Made by a program: the position numbers and the translations under genes. The notes under the pieces were generated by a model. That model saw nothing but the letters and a program-made list of their open reading frames with translations, had not been told where the DNA came from and did not search any database. From Methanocorpusculum sp. MCE (lineage in GTDB: Archaea > Halobacteriota > Methanomicrobia > Methanomicrobiales > Methanocorpusculaceae): a stretch of DNA of 8,941 nucleotides. The DNA lies in contig NIZU01000058.1 of NCBI GenBank assembly GCA_003315675.1, forward strand, positions 1-8,941, written 5' to 3'. The number at the start of each line of letters is the position of its first letter. The first letter of the stretch is position 1. This document shows, piece after piece, positions 1 to 5,564 of this stretch.

Positions 1-92
1 TGGAGTTCGAGGTCGCGGACCCGTTCCATGAGGTCGGCATAGTCGCGTTCGAGTTCTTCGAGGCGTTTTTCCATGTTTTCCTGGGATGTCAT
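1..92 (-). CDS. N-terminal fragment of a coiled-coil protein, runs off the window
   Basis: Reading the minus strand from the ATG at 92 gives an open frame of 30 codons with no stop before the edge. The peptide begins MTSQENMEKRLEELERDY and continues with a regular heptad pattern of Leu/Met/Val between Glu/Arg/Asp, so it is a charged coiled coil. An N-terminal coiled coil of this type is seen in archaeal proteasome-activating nucleotidases (PAN) among other proteins, but 30 residues are too few to name it. No SD lies just upstream of this ATG. An in-frame ATG exists at 116, inside the end of the neighbouring IS element, preceded by a G-rich stretch with GGTGAGG on the minus strand; it would add eight residues (MDVANLLY). 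The IS end lies only about 8 bases upstream of the ATG at 92, so the native promoter has probably been displaced. Confidence 0.55.
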   Translation of the reverse strand, partial: MTSQENMEKRLEELERDYADLMERVRDLEL

Positions 93-133
93 GTATAGGA
101 GATTGGCTACATCCATACCCCCTCACCCCCCCC

Positions 134-140
134 AAAAAAA
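134..140 (-). terminator. U-tract terminator of the left transposase
   Basis: Seven A residues on the plus strand give U7 in the minus-strand transcript about 40 bases after the transposase stop. A pyrimidine-rich U stretch of this kind is how archaeal RNA polymerase commonly terminates. The same tract is present in the right copy. Confidence 0.45.
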
Positions 141-179
141 GAAGAATACCCATTATTCCTTGACGTTTTTTTTTTAAAT

Positions 180-1171
180 TTACACTCTGTTTTGAATCGT
201 TTTCACCTGATAGATATTATAACAAAATGCAGCCAGCATATTTTTCACTCGTACTCTTTGCAGCGTTGTTACCTTTACCAACCCTGCATGAAAGATATTT
301 TTGATCACTACATAGGGTCTCTCGCCCTTTGATCTCTTCCTACTTATTCGCAGATTTCTCAGTTTATCTCGTATGCCAATGGGATGCCCTCTCGCTCCCC
401 TTTTCATTGTGGCACTATATCCCTTGCATTTTGCTCCCTGATATCCCCGATCCCGATAGACCACTTCTCCTTTTTCTGAGAGGTCCACCTGACTATCATG
501 AACATTTGCCGTGGTGGTTTCAATGCGTCGAATAAGATCGTGCGTCGTATCCATGATGGTATGAAGTTTATAGCCATAGTGCATTTTGCCGTTCTTGGAC
601 ATGATTTTTCCATCTTTATCCCGTCGTGTTTTTGCCTGATCTCCTCGCGGCGTGTCTTTCTTACAATGACCGGGTTCAGCATACACAAACGTTGCATCCT
701 GAATCATACCTTGTTCAATTTTCAGACCTTTCAGGTCAAGTTGTCTCTGAAACTCCTGCCAGACCACTGTATCAACGCCTGATTCGGACATGCGCTCCCG
801 AAATAACCAGATCGTTGAATTGTCGGGTATTTTGTCAGGACAGCCAAGAGTTCGCAAGATCGAATCTTGCTCACCGTTTCGGGCTAACGCCCTCACTTAC
901 CATGCCAAAAAGAAAGACGATCATAAATTTCACGTTCAACAGCGAGATCAGACAGATTATACCAGACTTCCAGAAGCTGAATCTTGAACATAAGTATGAC
1001 ATCGACATTGGGATGACCGCCCTTGCCGGATTTATTTGCATACATGGATTCAAGAAGAGGGCGAAACACATCCCAATCAAGTGTTTTACCAACGTCGGAG
1101 AGACGGTCGCCAAGTTTTTCATAACGTTCGTGATATGCCTGGTTGAGACCAAAGCTGCTGAAAGTCCCCAT
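180..1171 (-). pseudogene. IS5-family transposase, interrupted frame
   Basis: The N-terminal part (1171 to 893, 92 residues, MGTFSSFGLNQAYHERYEKL...) carries the typical IS5 start, with GHPNVDVILMFKIQLLEVW and LSDLAVEREIYDRLSF. It then runs into WHGK and a TGA stop. The C-terminal part (896 to 180, GTG first codon) resumes with LGCPDKIPDNSTIWLFRER and holds the DDE residues: D in IQDATF, D in YRDRGY and E in GERPYVVIK. The second frame has a TAA directly upstream of its GTG, so the two parts cannot be joined by an ordinary -1 slip in the run of T. Removing 50 bases (907 to 858 on the minus strand) restores DRLSF-LRTLGCPDKIPD, which has the spacing I expect of relatives. It is therefore best read as one transposase gene broken by an insertion. 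No passenger genes are present. Confidence 0.85.
854..907 (-). repeat. Double stem-loop insertion inside the transposase gene
   Basis: On the minus strand two small palindromes follow one another: GGGC-GTTA-GCCC (892-881) and GCAAGAT-TCG-ATCTTGC (870-854, a perfect 7-bp stem). Each is preceded by GTGAG and followed by a GAAAC or GAAC motif, so they look like two modules of the same design. The inferred inserted length is 50 bases, which shifts the reading frame as observed. Such a piece resembles a REP- or MITE-like palindromic element, but I do not recognise a named family. Confidence 0.6.
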
Positions 1172-1193
1172 ACATACTACTCAACGTACGAAA

Positions 1194-1207
1194 AGAAAGT
1201 ACTTTCT
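1194..1207. promoter_or_regulatory. 14-bp palindrome upstream of the left transposase
   Basis: AGAAAGTACTTTCT is a perfect palindrome centred about 30 bases upstream of the transposase ATG at 1171 (minus strand). Its position fits the core promoter region, so it could be an operator or transposase-binding site. The right copy is cut before this point, so conservation cannot be tested here. Confidence 0.35.
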
Positions 1208-1286
1208 GTCAAAAAAAAGGTTGTTAGAAATTCTCTAATTTTCTGTTGTGCGGCAGGATGTTGTGAGAGATAATGCAGTTAATTTT

Positions 1287-1318
1287 CTGTAAAGAGAGGT
1301 TTTTTACCTTTTTTACAG
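1287..1318. other. Hairpin just outside the presumed right end of the IS
   Basis: CTGTAAA at 1287-1293 pairs perfectly with TTTACAG at 1312-1318. Inside it AGAGGT can pair with ACCTTT across one bulged base, with one G-U pair and a T-rich loop, giving a stem of about 13 pairs. The 3' arm carries six T residues, so in a plus-strand transcript it could act as a terminator. It could also belong to the IS if the element is longer than I placed it. Confidence 0.4.
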
Positions 1319-1501
1319 TTACTCCGAGGAATTTGGACAGCTTCAATTTTACAGAGAATAGATTATACAATCAATTTCGTGTGATGACGGCTGGTGAAAA
1401 ACATGAGATGCAGAAATATCAGTCGGATTTATCACCCCAATGATCCAGTTTCCCTTTTTCCAGATCGACACACTGCCGAAAAATACACCCGCCAAATTCC
1501 T

Positions 1502-1513
1502 CATATAATATAA
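1502..1513 (+). promoter_or_regulatory. TATA-like box
   Basis: CATATAATATAA is the best TATA-box match in the gap. It lies about 25 bases upstream of the SD-like GGTGA at 1534-1538 and could drive the small frame starting at 1544. Its near-symmetry means minus-strand use is possible too. No BRE element is obvious. Confidence 0.35.
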
Positions 1514-1543
1514 CGGCGAATATATTTCCCATAGGTGAATAAG

Positions 1544-1618
1544 ATGACAATAACATACCGTGGTGAATTGGAGACCGTGTCGATGAAGATGAATGCAGAA
1601 TCGGTCCTGAAGATCTGA
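1544..1618 (+). CDS. Possible 24-residue small protein or gene remnant
   Basis: An ATG at 1544 is preceded at five bases by GGTGA (1534-1538), a strong archaeal SD, with a TATA-like box about 30 bases further upstream. The frame codes for 24 residues beginning MTITYRGELETVSMKMN and stops at TGA 1616-1618. The same frame stays open for another 17 codons after the TGA, to TAA at 1670-1672, so it may also be the start of a decayed gene. I recognise no family. The support is the start signals, not the protein. Confidence 0.3.
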   Translation: MTITYRGELETVSMKMNAESVLKI

Positions 1619-1672
1619 ACCTCGCATACATCTTCAGTATTCACTGGTGGTTTTACCGAGCGTGAGCTCTAA

Positions 1673-1701
1673 ACCTGTATAGTTTTACGCATATGACAGG
1701 T
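1673..1701 (+). promoter_or_regulatory. Inverted repeat overlapping the SD of the methyltransferase
   Basis: ACCTGT at 1673-1678 pairs with ACAGGT at 1696-1701. Three more pairs (ATA with TAT) follow if one G is bulged, leaving a loop of about 10 bases. The 3' arm contains AGGT, the only SD-like sequence before the ATG at 1711. The sequence GTATAGTT in the 5' half also resembles a TATA box, which would place the transcript start close to the ATG. It could therefore be a protein-binding operator on DNA or, if transcribed, a hairpin that hides the SD. Confidence 0.4.
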
Positions 1702-1710
1702 ACATAAAAA

Positions 1711-2427
1711 ATGAAATATATCAAAAGCACTACCTACGATCCAAAGATAGTGAATGAAAAGATCATGGGGCCTAACCCCCTCAAATTAACCGAAGAACTT
1801 CTGCAGGGCCACACCATCCGGCCCGGAGCCGCCGTCATGGATCTTGGCAGCGGCCAGGGGATCACCTCCGTGTTTCTCGCAAAAGAGTACGGATTCCGCG
1901 TGTTTGCCGCCGACCTCTGGAGCGATCCATCGGAGAACATGCGGTTTTTCGAACAGATGGGCCTTTCTGCCGAAAACATCTTCCCCATCCATGCGGACGC
2001 GACCGCCCTTCCCTTCGCCCACGAATTCTTCGATGCCGTTGTCTGCATTGACGCATACAAATACTTCGGCAGAGACAAAGCATATCTCGGAGAGCATCTC
2101 CTCCCGTTCGTCAAACACGGCGGATACATCTACATCGCCGTCCCGGGAATGAAAAAAGACCTTCACGACGATCTCCCTCCCGAACTCCTGCTCTCATGGA
2201 CTCCCGAGCAACTCGAGTATATTCACGACGCCGCGTACTGGGAAGACATCATCCGTGCCGCTGACGGCGTCGAGATCCTTTCGATCCGTGAGATGGAAAG
2301 CAATGAAGAGGCCTGGAACGACTGGCTCGCCACCGATAACGAATATGCCAAAGGCGACCGCAAAACCATGGAAGCCGGCGGCGGGAAGTATATGAACTTC
2401 ATCGCAATCATTCTTCGAAGAAAGTAA
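1711..2427 (+). CDS. Class I SAM-dependent methyltransferase, substrate unknown
   Basis: The 238-residue protein has a Rossmann-type methyltransferase core. Motif I is VMDLGSGQG (residues 42-50), followed by an acidic residue at the end of strand 2 (D68 in AADLW), then HADATALPF (about 94-102) and FDAVVCIDAYKYFG (107-120). The later part holds GGYIYIAVPGMKKD and a C-terminal GGGKYMNFIAIILRRK. From memory, the layout (MGPN near the N-terminus, IHADA, VPGxKK, GKY-NF near the end) matches a family also common in Firmicutes and sometimes labelled cyclopropane-fatty-acid synthase-like, whose substrate is not known. The ATG at 1711 follows AGGT at nine bases and gives a complete N-terminus. It is separated from mmp10 by 60 bases on the same strand. 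A role in modifying MCR would be a guess from position; transfer from bacteria is possible. Confidence 0.85.
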   Translation: MKYIKSTTYDPKIVNEKIMGPNPLKLTEELLQGHTIRPGAAVMDLGSGQGITSVFLAKEYGFRVFAADLWSDPSENMRFFEQMGLSAENIFPIHADATALPFAHEFFDAVVCIDAYKYFGRDKAYLGEHLLPFVKHGGYIYIAVPGMKKDLHDDLPPELLLSWTPEQLEYIHDAAYWEDIIRAADGVEILSIREMESNEEAWNDWLATDNEYAKGDRKTMEAGGGKYMNFIAIILRRK

Positions 2428-2487
2428 CAAGAAAGAGCCTGCAACTGATTGGTTTCATATTCCGTGACGCCAATATAGATAGAGAAC

Positions 2488-3711
2488 ATGGTACATCTTA
2501 CAATCGATATAGGAGGAAAACCCGGCAAAGACTGCCGTGGTTTTTGCTCTTATTGCTACTTCAAGCACGCAAAAGATGTACCCCCGTTCGGCTGCAGATA
2601 CTGCATGCCGTTCAAAAAAGGATGCGATTACTGCGCCAAAGGCGTAAAAGAAGCGTACTCCGGCTTTTACTCGCTCAAAGACGTTGCCGATCATTTCCTT
2701 GCCGATCTGCAGATGGTCACGGGAGATATAACAAAGATCACGATCTCCGGCGGGGGCGACCCGAGCTGCTACCCCGAGTTCACCTCGCTGATCGAGATCC
2801 TCGGCTCCCTCAACGTCCCTCTTCATATCGGATACACCAGCGGAAAAGGATTCGACGACGCCGGTATCGCCGACTTCATGATCGAAAATAATATGAAGGA
2901 GATTTCCTTCACGATTTTTGCATCCGACCCTGCCCTTCGGGAAAAATACATGCACGACCCGACACCCCAGGCATCGCTCGACGTGATCGAACGGCTTGCC
3001 GCAAAAATCGATGTGTATGCCGCTCTCGTGATTCTTCCCGACGTAAACGACGGGGAAGTTCTCTGGACCACTCTTGCATGGCTCGAAAAAATCGGCGTCA
3101 AAGGCGTAATTCTGATGAGATTTGCCAACCGGGAAAACCAGGGACTCATTCTGGATAATGCTCCCGTCATCGAAAACCAGCGGGTCCATACGGTGGAAGA
3201 GTTCCGGGAGCTGGTCAGCGAAGCAGCGGCCAGATTCCCGAACCTTCGTCTGTCGGCAACGCCCCTTTACGATCCTGCGTTTGACTCGCCGTTTGCGATC
3301 CGAAACGAGCCAGATCTTCTCGCCCATCTTCCCAAAGTCACCGGTCGGGTATCTGTCGTCACCGGGAGCATCGGAGCCCCCTATATCGCGGATATCCTTG
3401 GTGCGTGCGGGGCGCCGGAAGGGATGGTTGTTCCTGTCGACAAGGAGATATCCTGTCTTATCACGATCGATGATCTGAAAAAACTCGACCACTTGACGCT
3501 TGAAGAAACCGTTATCATTCCGGGGCGTGCATTCGTTCACGACCCCGAGGCCGAATCGGTGCTTGACAAACGGGTGATCCGGGGTCCCGAGACCCTGTCA
3601 GCCGACGGCGAAACCAGTATGGGTATGGAACTAACCGGTGTTCTGACGATGGAGATGGAAGGATTCACTCACCTGATCCAGCTCATCAATCAGTACGGGA
3701 GGACCGCATGA
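2488..3711 (+). CDS. mmp10: Mmp10, radical SAM/cobalamin arginine methylase of MCR
   Basis: In its family this enzyme installs the 5-C-(S)-methyl group on a conserved arginine of McrA, the alpha subunit of methyl-coenzyme M reductase, in the cytoplasm. It uses a [4Fe-4S] cluster, SAM and cobalamin. The 407-residue protein starts MVHLTIDIGGKPGKDC and shows the CxxxCxxC radical SAM motif at C16, C20, C23. Four more cysteines follow as CxxC-x6-CxxC (C36, C39, C46, C49), a hallmark of methanogenesis marker 10. The glycine-rich SAM-binding motif is SGGGDPSCYP at 87-96. The C-terminal third (from about residue 280, VTGRVSVVTGSIGAPYIADIL onward) is the family's accessory region. Length is normal for the family. 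No clear SD precedes the ATG at 2488; TCATATT about 30 bases upstream could be a TATA box for a nearly leaderless message, or it is read from the upstream methyltransferase. Its last bases overlap the next gene. Confidence 0.92.
   Translation: MVHLTIDIGGKPGKDCRGFCSYCYFKHAKDVPPFGCRYCMPFKKGCDYCAKGVKEAYSGFYSLKDVADHFLADLQMVTGDITKITISGGGDPSCYPEFTSLIEILGSLNVPLHIGYTSGKGFDDAGIADFMIENNMKEISFTIFASDPALREKYMHDPTPQASLDVIERLAAKIDVYAALVILPDVNDGEVLWTTLAWLEKIGVKGVILMRFANRENQGLILDNAPVIENQRVHTVEEFRELVSEAAARFPNLRLSATPLYDPAFDSPFAIRNEPDLLAHLPKVTGRVSVVTGSIGAPYIADILGACGAPEGMVVPVDKEISCLITIDDLKKLDHLTLEETVIIPGRAFVHDPEAESVLDKRVIRGPETLSADGETSMGMELTGVLTMEMEGFTHLIQLINQYGRTA
3697..3702 (+). promoter_or_regulatory. Strong SD inside the end of mmp10
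   Basis: GGGAGG lies five bases before the ATG at 3708. The stop of mmp10 (TGA 3709-3711) overlaps that ATG as ATGA. This is the clearest SD in the window, fixes the start of the RNase III-like gene and points to translational coupling with mmp10. Confidence 0.8.
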
Positions 3712-4145
3712 AGTACGCAGATCTGTATGCAAAGATCGGCTACACGTTTGCCAACGAAGAGCTTCTTCTCCACGCCCTGACACGCACGGCCTATGCCCGT
3801 GAAAATGAACTCTCCATGAGCGAGACGATGGATTCGCTGGCCGTGCTCGGAGATGCGGTCCTCGATCTGATCGTGATCCGTAAGCTCATCGAGGAGGGCG
3901 AATTCGACAAAGGCGAGATCACCCGGAAAAAAATCGAGCTCGTGAACATGACCGTTGTCCGAAGGCTCACAGAAGACATCGGCCTTCCCGCATATATGCG
4001 ATGGGGGAATGGCGAACTCCGCATGCAGATCTGGACGAGCGGCCGTGTTTCCGCCGAATGCTTCGAAGCATTGATGGGGGCCGCGTATTTCGACGGCGGC
4101 GTGGAGGCATCTGCAGCCATCCTCGATCATGTCTGGATGCCGTGA
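3708..4145 (+). CDS. RNase III-like domain protein with altered active site
   Basis: The 145-residue protein aligns with the catalytic domain of RNase III along its whole length: LLLHALTRTAYAREN near the start, SLAVLGDAVLDLIV (43-56), KGEITRKKIELVN, and VSAECFEALMGAAYFDGG (114-131). It has no double-stranded RNA-binding domain, as in Mini-RNase III. Compared with Escherichia coli RNase III (numbering from memory), the metal ligand Asp45 is kept (D49), Glu117 is kept (E120) and Glu100 appears kept (E103). Glu38 is Asp (D42), Glu41 is Ala (A45), Glu65 aligns with Lys (K68) and Asp114 is Glu (E117). The signature LEFLGD thus reads LAVLGD. It could be a weak or specialised nuclease, or an RNA-binding structural protein. 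The start is set by GGGAGG at 3697-3702, and it overlaps mmp10 by four bases. Confidence 0.8.
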   Translation: MKYADLYAKIGYTFANEELLLHALTRTAYARENELSMSETMDSLAVLGDAVLDLIVIRKLIEEGEFDKGEITRKKIELVNMTVVRRLTEDIGLPAYMRWGNGELRMQIWTSGRVSAECFEALMGAAYFDGGVEASAAILDHVWMP

Positions 4146-4190
4146 AAAAACCATAGAGCTTATTGGCAGTGAATACGATATGATAGAAGT

Positions 4191-4472
4191 ATGGTACGGG
4201 TAAAAGCATCCCACATCTTAGTTAAGACTGAATCTGAAGCTAAACAGATAATGCAGAAGATCAACGCAGGCGATGATTTTGCAAAACTCGCCAAAATGTA
4301 TTCGCAGTGCCCGTCAGGCAACGCCGGCGGAGACCTCGGCTATTTCGGTAAAGGTCAGATGGTGAAACCTTTCGAAGAAGCCTGTTTCAAAGCAAATGCA
4401 GGCGATGTCGTGGGTCCGGTCAAAACCCAGTTTGGCTGGCATATCATCAAAGTAACCGATATTAAGAACTGA
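4191..4472 (+). CDS. Small parvulin-type peptidyl-prolyl cis-trans isomerase
   Basis: The 93-residue protein is a bare parvulin (PpiC/rotamase) domain. It has the usual start VKASHILVKTESEA, then DDFAKLAKMYSQCPSGNAGGDLGYFGKGQMVKPFEEA and the C-terminal GPVKTQFGWHIIKV. The two histidines of the fold are present (H8 and the H of GWHII). There is no signal peptide or membrane segment, so it should act in the cytoplasm, speeding the isomerisation of Xaa-Pro bonds during folding. No SD precedes the ATG at 4191; the 45-base gap after the RNase III-like gene is AT-rich and could hold a promoter for a leaderless message. It is followed six bases later by the HEAT-repeat gene, so these two are likely co-transcribed. 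Confidence 0.92.
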   Translation: MVRVKASHILVKTESEAKQIMQKINAGDDFAKLAKMYSQCPSGNAGGDLGYFGKGQMVKPFEEACFKANAGDVVGPVKTQFGWHIIKVTDIKN

Positions 4473-4478
4473 GTTTCT

Positions 4479-5564
4479 ATGAATAGATCTGCCTTCGATG
4501 AGTTAGTCGCTGCTGTCAGGAGTGATGACAGCGCAAGGCAGGAGGATGCAGCGAATAAAATCTGTTCCCTGAAGGATCCTGTTTCACTCTCTCATATTTT
4601 GTGCGCCCTCAACGAGAATGATTTTCTCACCCAGCGCGTAATGCTCTGGGCTCTGCGGAATTATTCTGCCGATCTGGATTACGCGCAGTATCTTTCGTAT
4701 CTCTCCTCCGAGGATCTCGGGGTCCGCGAAGCCGCGCTTATGCTCTTTATCGACGGAGGCCAGGCGGCGGTCGACACGCTTGTAACCGGCGTTTATTCTC
4801 AGGATCTGGCAACTCAGTATGCTTCGGTTCAGGCTCTTGGACAGTTCAGGGCTCCGGCCGCGATCCCCGCGCTGATCTCTGCAGCCTCGTTATCCGAGCC
4901 GGATATCAGGGAGATTGCCGTGATGTCTCTTGGGATCTATCATGATCAAATGGTTGTTCCAACGCTCATCTCTGCGTTATCGGATCTCCCCGCGATCCGG
5001 CTTGCGGCCCTCTCCGGTCTCCGGGGCCGGCAGCTGACCCAGGATGAGCTTTCGGTCGTTTTGAACGTTCTGACCGACGAACGCGAGGATATCCGTGCTG
5101 CGGCCGTGTATGTTCTGGATGCCCTGACTCCGGGATCGCTCACCGACGACTCTTCGCCGTACGTCCGGCGGGCGCTTGCCTCGGTGACCGCGGAGATTCC
5201 GGTTCTCACCCGATTATGCGGTGACCTTGACCCCTCGGTGAGATCGGCAGCGGCCGAGTCAGTTCGGAAACAAAAACTCCATCTTGAGGATCCGCTTCTC
5301 CCGCTGCTCTCGGATCCGGTCCCGGGCGTCCGCCGTGCCGCCGCGTCCGCTCTCGGCAACTCCAAAAGGCCTGATGTGGTCCCCGCTTTAATTTGCTGTC
5401 TTGCCGATCCAAAACCCGGAATTCGTGCCGCAGCTGCAGCTTCACTTGGAAATATCGGCGGCGAGCCGGTGATTCAGGCGCTGAAAGAGGCGGCAAATAC
5501 CAGTAATCCGATCCTTGCGGGAATCATAAAAAATGCTTTGATGACCGCGGAAGGAAAAAAATAA
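4479..5564 (+). CDS. HEAT-repeat protein (PBS lyase HEAT-like repeats)
   Basis: The 361-residue protein is almost entirely helical repeats of about 30 residues. The clearest units are C-terminal: DPSVRSAAAESV (about 251-262), DPVPGVRRAAASALG (279-293) and DPKPGIRAAAAASLG (310-324). Weaker units run back to the N-terminus, such as DLGVREAALMLF (79-90) and EPDIREIAVMSLG (140-152). Such solenoids usually bind proteins; related short HEAT repeats occur in phycobilin lyases and are frequent in methanogens. There is no catalytic motif, signal peptide or membrane segment. It follows the prolyl isomerase by six bases with only a weak SD. Its TAA stop (5562-5564) directly abuts the stop of the convergent gene. 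The partner is unknown. Confidence 0.88.
   Translation: MNRSAFDELVAAVRSDDSARQEDAANKICSLKDPVSLSHILCALNENDFLTQRVMLWALRNYSADLDYAQYLSYLSSEDLGVREAALMLFIDGGQAAVDTLVTGVYSQDLATQYASVQALGQFRAPAAIPALISAASLSEPDIREIAVMSLGIYHDQMVVPTLISALSDLPAIRLAALSGLRGRQLTQDELSVVLNVLTDEREDIRAAAVYVLDALTPGSLTDDSSPYVRRALASVTAEIPVLTRLCGDLDPSVRSAAAESVRKQKLHLEDPLLPLLSDPVPGVRRAAASALGNSKRPDVVPALICCLADPKPGIRAAAAASLGNIGGEPVIQALKEAANTSNPILAGIIKNALMTAEGKK
5555..5564 (-). terminator. U-tract terminator of the RmuC-like gene, inside the HEAT gene end
   Basis: Directly after the minus-strand TGA (5567-5565), the minus transcript reads TTA followed by seven T residues. This is a good archaeal U-tract stop signal, and it is encoded by the last Lys codons and stop of the convergent HEAT gene. 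Confidence 0.5.

Larger units (their letters stand above)
101..1271 (-). mobile_element. IS5-family insertion sequence, left copy
   Basis: The element contains an IS5-type DDE transposase on the minus strand, in two frames. Its left end is placed at 101 because similarity to the second copy at 8266 starts there with GATTGGCTACATCC. The right end is uncertain: GGATGT at 1257-1262 is the only candidate inverted match to the ACATCC of the left end, and the wider inverted repeat is weak. I could not identify a target-site duplication. A 14-base perfect palindrome lies between the transposase start and the presumed right end. The stretch at 121-140 is a C-rich run followed by seven A residues that differs slightly from the other copy. 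Because the transposase frame is broken, this copy is probably not autonomous. Confidence 0.8.
1272..1710. other. Mostly non-coding, AT-richer gap
   Basis: No convincing full-length gene lies here. The stretch holds the hairpin at 1287-1318, an AT-rich box ATATAATATAA around 1503-1513, a possible 24-codon gene (1544-1618), and the inverted repeat at 1673-1701 before the methyltransferase. Minus-strand frames of 70-92 codons cross the region but lack SD sites and family resemblance. It may be the debris of a gene broken when the IS arrived. Confidence 0.5.

Noticed and set aside
893..920. Programmed -1 frameshift joining the two transposase frames
   Set aside because: The downstream frame has a TAA at 899-897, after the only T-rich slippery stretch (914-906), so a slip there would stop at once. 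Loss of 50 bases explains the data better.
626..1273. 215-codon plus-strand frame across the left IS
   Set aside because: It runs antisense to the transposase, starts and ends in unrelated sequence and is a shadow of the IS5 gene.
1349..1631. Minus-strand frames of 70-92 codons in the gap
   Set aside because: They overlap each other in different frames, have no SD, and show no family resemblance. A remnant gene cannot be excluded but there is no positive support.
2455..3540. Long 361-codon minus-strand open frame opposite mmp10
   Set aside because: It is antisense to a clearly recognised gene, is rich in Arg/Gly/Asp without domain features, and is explained by the GC-biased codon use of mmp10.
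4946..5496. Minus-strand frames opposite the HEAT-repeat gene
   Set aside because: They are shadows of the repetitive Ala/Arg-rich HEAT codons and show low-complexity Arg/Ser content.
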